Shown: positions 14,638-15,534 of the stretch, in pieces
Layout of the letters: the number at the start of each line of letters is the position of its first letter
Numbering within the stretch: the first letter of the stretch is position 1
From: JANMEX01 sp043744175
GTDB taxonomy: Bacteria; Pseudomonadota; Alphaproteobacteria; Rhizobiales; Rhizobiaceae
NCBI GenBank assembly: GCA_043744175.1
Contig: JAYTVD010000154.1
Coordinates: 1 to 15,534, forward strand
DNA length: 15,534 nt
Direction of reading: 5' to 3'
The notes under the pieces: model-generated
Told to the model about the DNA's origin: nothing
Seen by the model: only the letters and a program-made list of their open reading frames with translations
Database searches by the model: none
Translations under genes and position numbers: made by a program

Positions 14638-14952
14638 ATGCCCGCAACAAGATTATCGCTCGACGAAATCAAAGCCATGCTTGTCGGCCTTTCCGGCTGG
14701 GGCGCTCTTTCCGCCCGTGATGCCATCGGCAAATCGTTCAGTTTCAAAAACTTCCGCGAAGCCTTTGCCTTTATGACGGAGGTGGCTTTAGAAGCCGAAA
14801 AGCTCGATCATCATCCCGAATGGACCAATGAATATAAGCGCGTGGATATTGTGCTTTCTACCCATTCAGTTGATGGCTTGAGCGAACTGGACGAAAAGCT
14901 CGCTCTGAAAATCGACAAAGCTGCCGCCCGATTTATTGCCACCACCGCTTGA
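14638..14952 (+). CDS. phhB: 4a-hydroxytetrahydrobiopterin dehydratase (pterin-4a-carbinolamine dehydratase)
   Basis: The 104-residue enzyme dehydrates 4a-hydroxy-tetrahydropterin formed by aromatic amino-acid hydroxylases and so recycles the cofactor. Family residues are intact: the active-site run LDHHPEWTNEYKRVDIVLSTHSVDGLS (57-82) with His58, His59, Pro60, Glu61, Trp62 and the second histidine, His76. The length equals that of typical single-domain members. CAGGAG lies 7-8 bases before the ATG. No phenylalanine hydroxylase gene (phhA) is visible nearby. As in many alphaproteobacteria, the protein may serve a distant hydroxylase, or another pterin such as that of the molybdenum cofactor. 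It sits between thpR and the DUF1232 gene in an apparent operon. Confidence 0.95.
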   Translation: MPATRLSLDEIKAMLVGLSGWGALSARDAIGKSFSFKNFREAFAFMTEVALEAEKLDHHPEWTNEYKRVDIVLSTHSVDGLSELDEKLALKIDKAAARFIATTA

Positions 14953-14986
14953 AGTGAGATTTGGCCATACATACATCTGGGTCCAC

Positions 14987-15364
14987 ATGGAGGGTGATGT
15001 GGATAAAATTCTGCACGGCGATATTCTTGGTCCCGATGATGATGAAAAGCAGGGCCGCGTTAAGAGGGATTTTTGGGGTACGTTAAAGCGCGCCGCGCGG
15101 TCGATTCCGTTTCTTGACGAACTCGTCGCCGCCTATTTCTGCGCGATTGATCCGAAAACCCCGACCCGCGTGCGGGCGATACTCCTTGGCGCGTTGACTT
15201 ATTTTGTCATGCCGATTGATGCCATTCCGGATTTTTTCATCGCGTTTGGCTTTACCGATGATGTGGCCGTGCTAACGGCCGCCATCACAGCAGTGCGCGG
15301 CTACATCACGCCTGCCCACCGCCAAGCGGCGCAAGAGGCACTGAAGGACAAGTTGGAAAGCTAA
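14987..15364 (+). CDS. YkvA/DUF1232 family protein
   Basis: The 125-residue protein contains a DUF1232 domain at about 60-102. It includes VRAILLGALTYFVMPIDAIPDFFIAFGFTDDVAVL with the family signature P-x-D-x-IPD (Pro76, Asp78, Pro81, Asp82) and the following acidic DD pair at 91-92. The hydrophobic domain suggests membrane association; the N-terminal 30 residues are acidic. Function is unknown. The start is uncertain: the ATG at 14987 has only a weak CTGGG upstream, a GTG at 14999 is preceded by GGAGGG, and a longer GTG start at 14954 has no site. It follows phhB after 34 bases. Its stop codon overlaps the stop of the converging sigma-factor gene by 4 bases of shared coding sequence. Confidence 0.85.
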   Translation: MEGDVDKILHGDILGPDDDEKQGRVKRDFWGTLKRAARSIPFLDELVAAYFCAIDPKTPTRVRAILLGALTYFVMPIDAIPDFFIAFGFTDDVAVLTAAITAVRGYITPAHRQAAQEALKDKLES

Positions 15365-15534
15365 TTAGTATCGATCATGTTGTCGCCCTCAATGGCCTTG
15401 CGCAACCGAGCGAATGCCAGCCGGATGCGTGATTTTACCGTGCCAAGCGGCAGGTTGTTTTTCTCGGCAATCTCGCTGTGCGAAAGCCCGATAAAAAACG
15501 CTTCCGTAATCAGAACGCGTTGTTCTGGCGGCAA
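15361..15534 (-). CDS. ECF RNA polymerase sigma factor, C-terminal part (cut by window edge)
   Basis: The last 57 residues of a minus-strand gene are visible; it continues beyond the right edge. They form sigma region 4: LPPEQRVLITEAFFIGLSH, then the helix-turn-helix SEIAEKNNLPLGTVKSRIRLAFARLRKAI, which binds the -35 promoter element. LPxEQR followed by GLSHxEIAE and PLGTVKSRIR is the usual pattern of group IV (ECF, RpoE/SigK-like) sigma factors, many of which work with an anti-sigma factor of the ChrR type in alphaproteobacteria. The partner and the signal cannot be judged from this fragment. Its TAG stop at 15361-15363 overlaps the stop of the converging DUF1232 gene. Confidence 0.93.
   Translation of the reverse strand: MPPEQRVLITEAFFIGLSHSEIAEKNNLPLGTVKSRIRLAFARLRKAIEGDNMIDTN

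Noticed and set aside
1..15534. CRISPR array, tRNA, insertion sequence or phage remnant
   Set aside because: I saw no regularly spaced repeats, tRNA-like cloverleaf, transposase or integrase motifs on either strand; the inverted repeats found are terminators or operator-like.

Overview
The window looks like a chromosomal segment of an alphaproteobacterium, most likely of the Rhizobiales/Hyphomicrobiales group. The reasons are the close match of the aconitase N-terminus to the rhizobial AcnA pattern, the presence of DUF2794 (to my knowledge an alphaproteobacterial family), a DUF1223 thioredoxin-like secreted protein, and an RpoE-like ECF sigma tail. Base composition is moderate (roughly 50-55% G+C by eye). 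I see no tRNA, rRNA, CRISPR array, transposase or phage gene, and most of the region is ordinary core genome.

Layout. (1) 144-2855 (+): acnA, the [4Fe-4S] aconitase, ending in a hairpin terminator shared with the converging operon. (2) 6793 down to 2925 (-): a tight six-gene unit in the order TetR repressor, two-domain VOC protein, two DUF1428 paralogues, PhnB-like VOC protein and MFS transporter. The repressor gene has a near-perfect palindromic operator lying inside its own predicted promoter. (3) 6931-7665 (+): DUF1223 secreted protein, divergent from tetR. (4) 7666-8097: a 432-bp gap holding a hairpin whose T-tract faces the minus strand and a doubtful 68-residue minus-strand ORF. (5) 8098-8478 (+): DUF2794, meeting a GNAT acetyltransferase (8480-9040, -) tail to tail with one base between stops. 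(6) 9143-9874 (-): Bax-inhibitor-1/YccA membrane protein with its own terminator. (7) 13277-10016 (-): an ABC ATPase/FtsX-type permease pair (YbbA-YbbP type), divergent from tesA (13344-13976, +), an SGNH esterase/lysophospholipase. (8) 14042-15364 (+): thpR (RNA 2',3'-cyclic phosphodiesterase), pterin-4a-carbinolamine dehydratase and a YkvA/DUF1232 protein. This last gene overlaps, stop on stop, the end of an ECF sigma factor gene that runs off the right edge (-).

How the genes work together. The TetR unit is the most accessory-looking part. Its small VOC and DUF1428 proteins plus an exporter-like MFS protein, under a self-regulating repressor, suggest a ligand-induced detoxification or resistance function; the ligand and chemistry are unknown. 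YbbA-YbbP-TesA is a recurrent bacterial association, probably handling hydrophobic or lipid substrates at the cell envelope. The other genes are housekeeping or conserved single genes. I did not find a clearly new biological system. The best leads are the TetR cassette with its operator, a hairpin directly in front of the MFS start codon, and the unexplained gap at 7666-8097.
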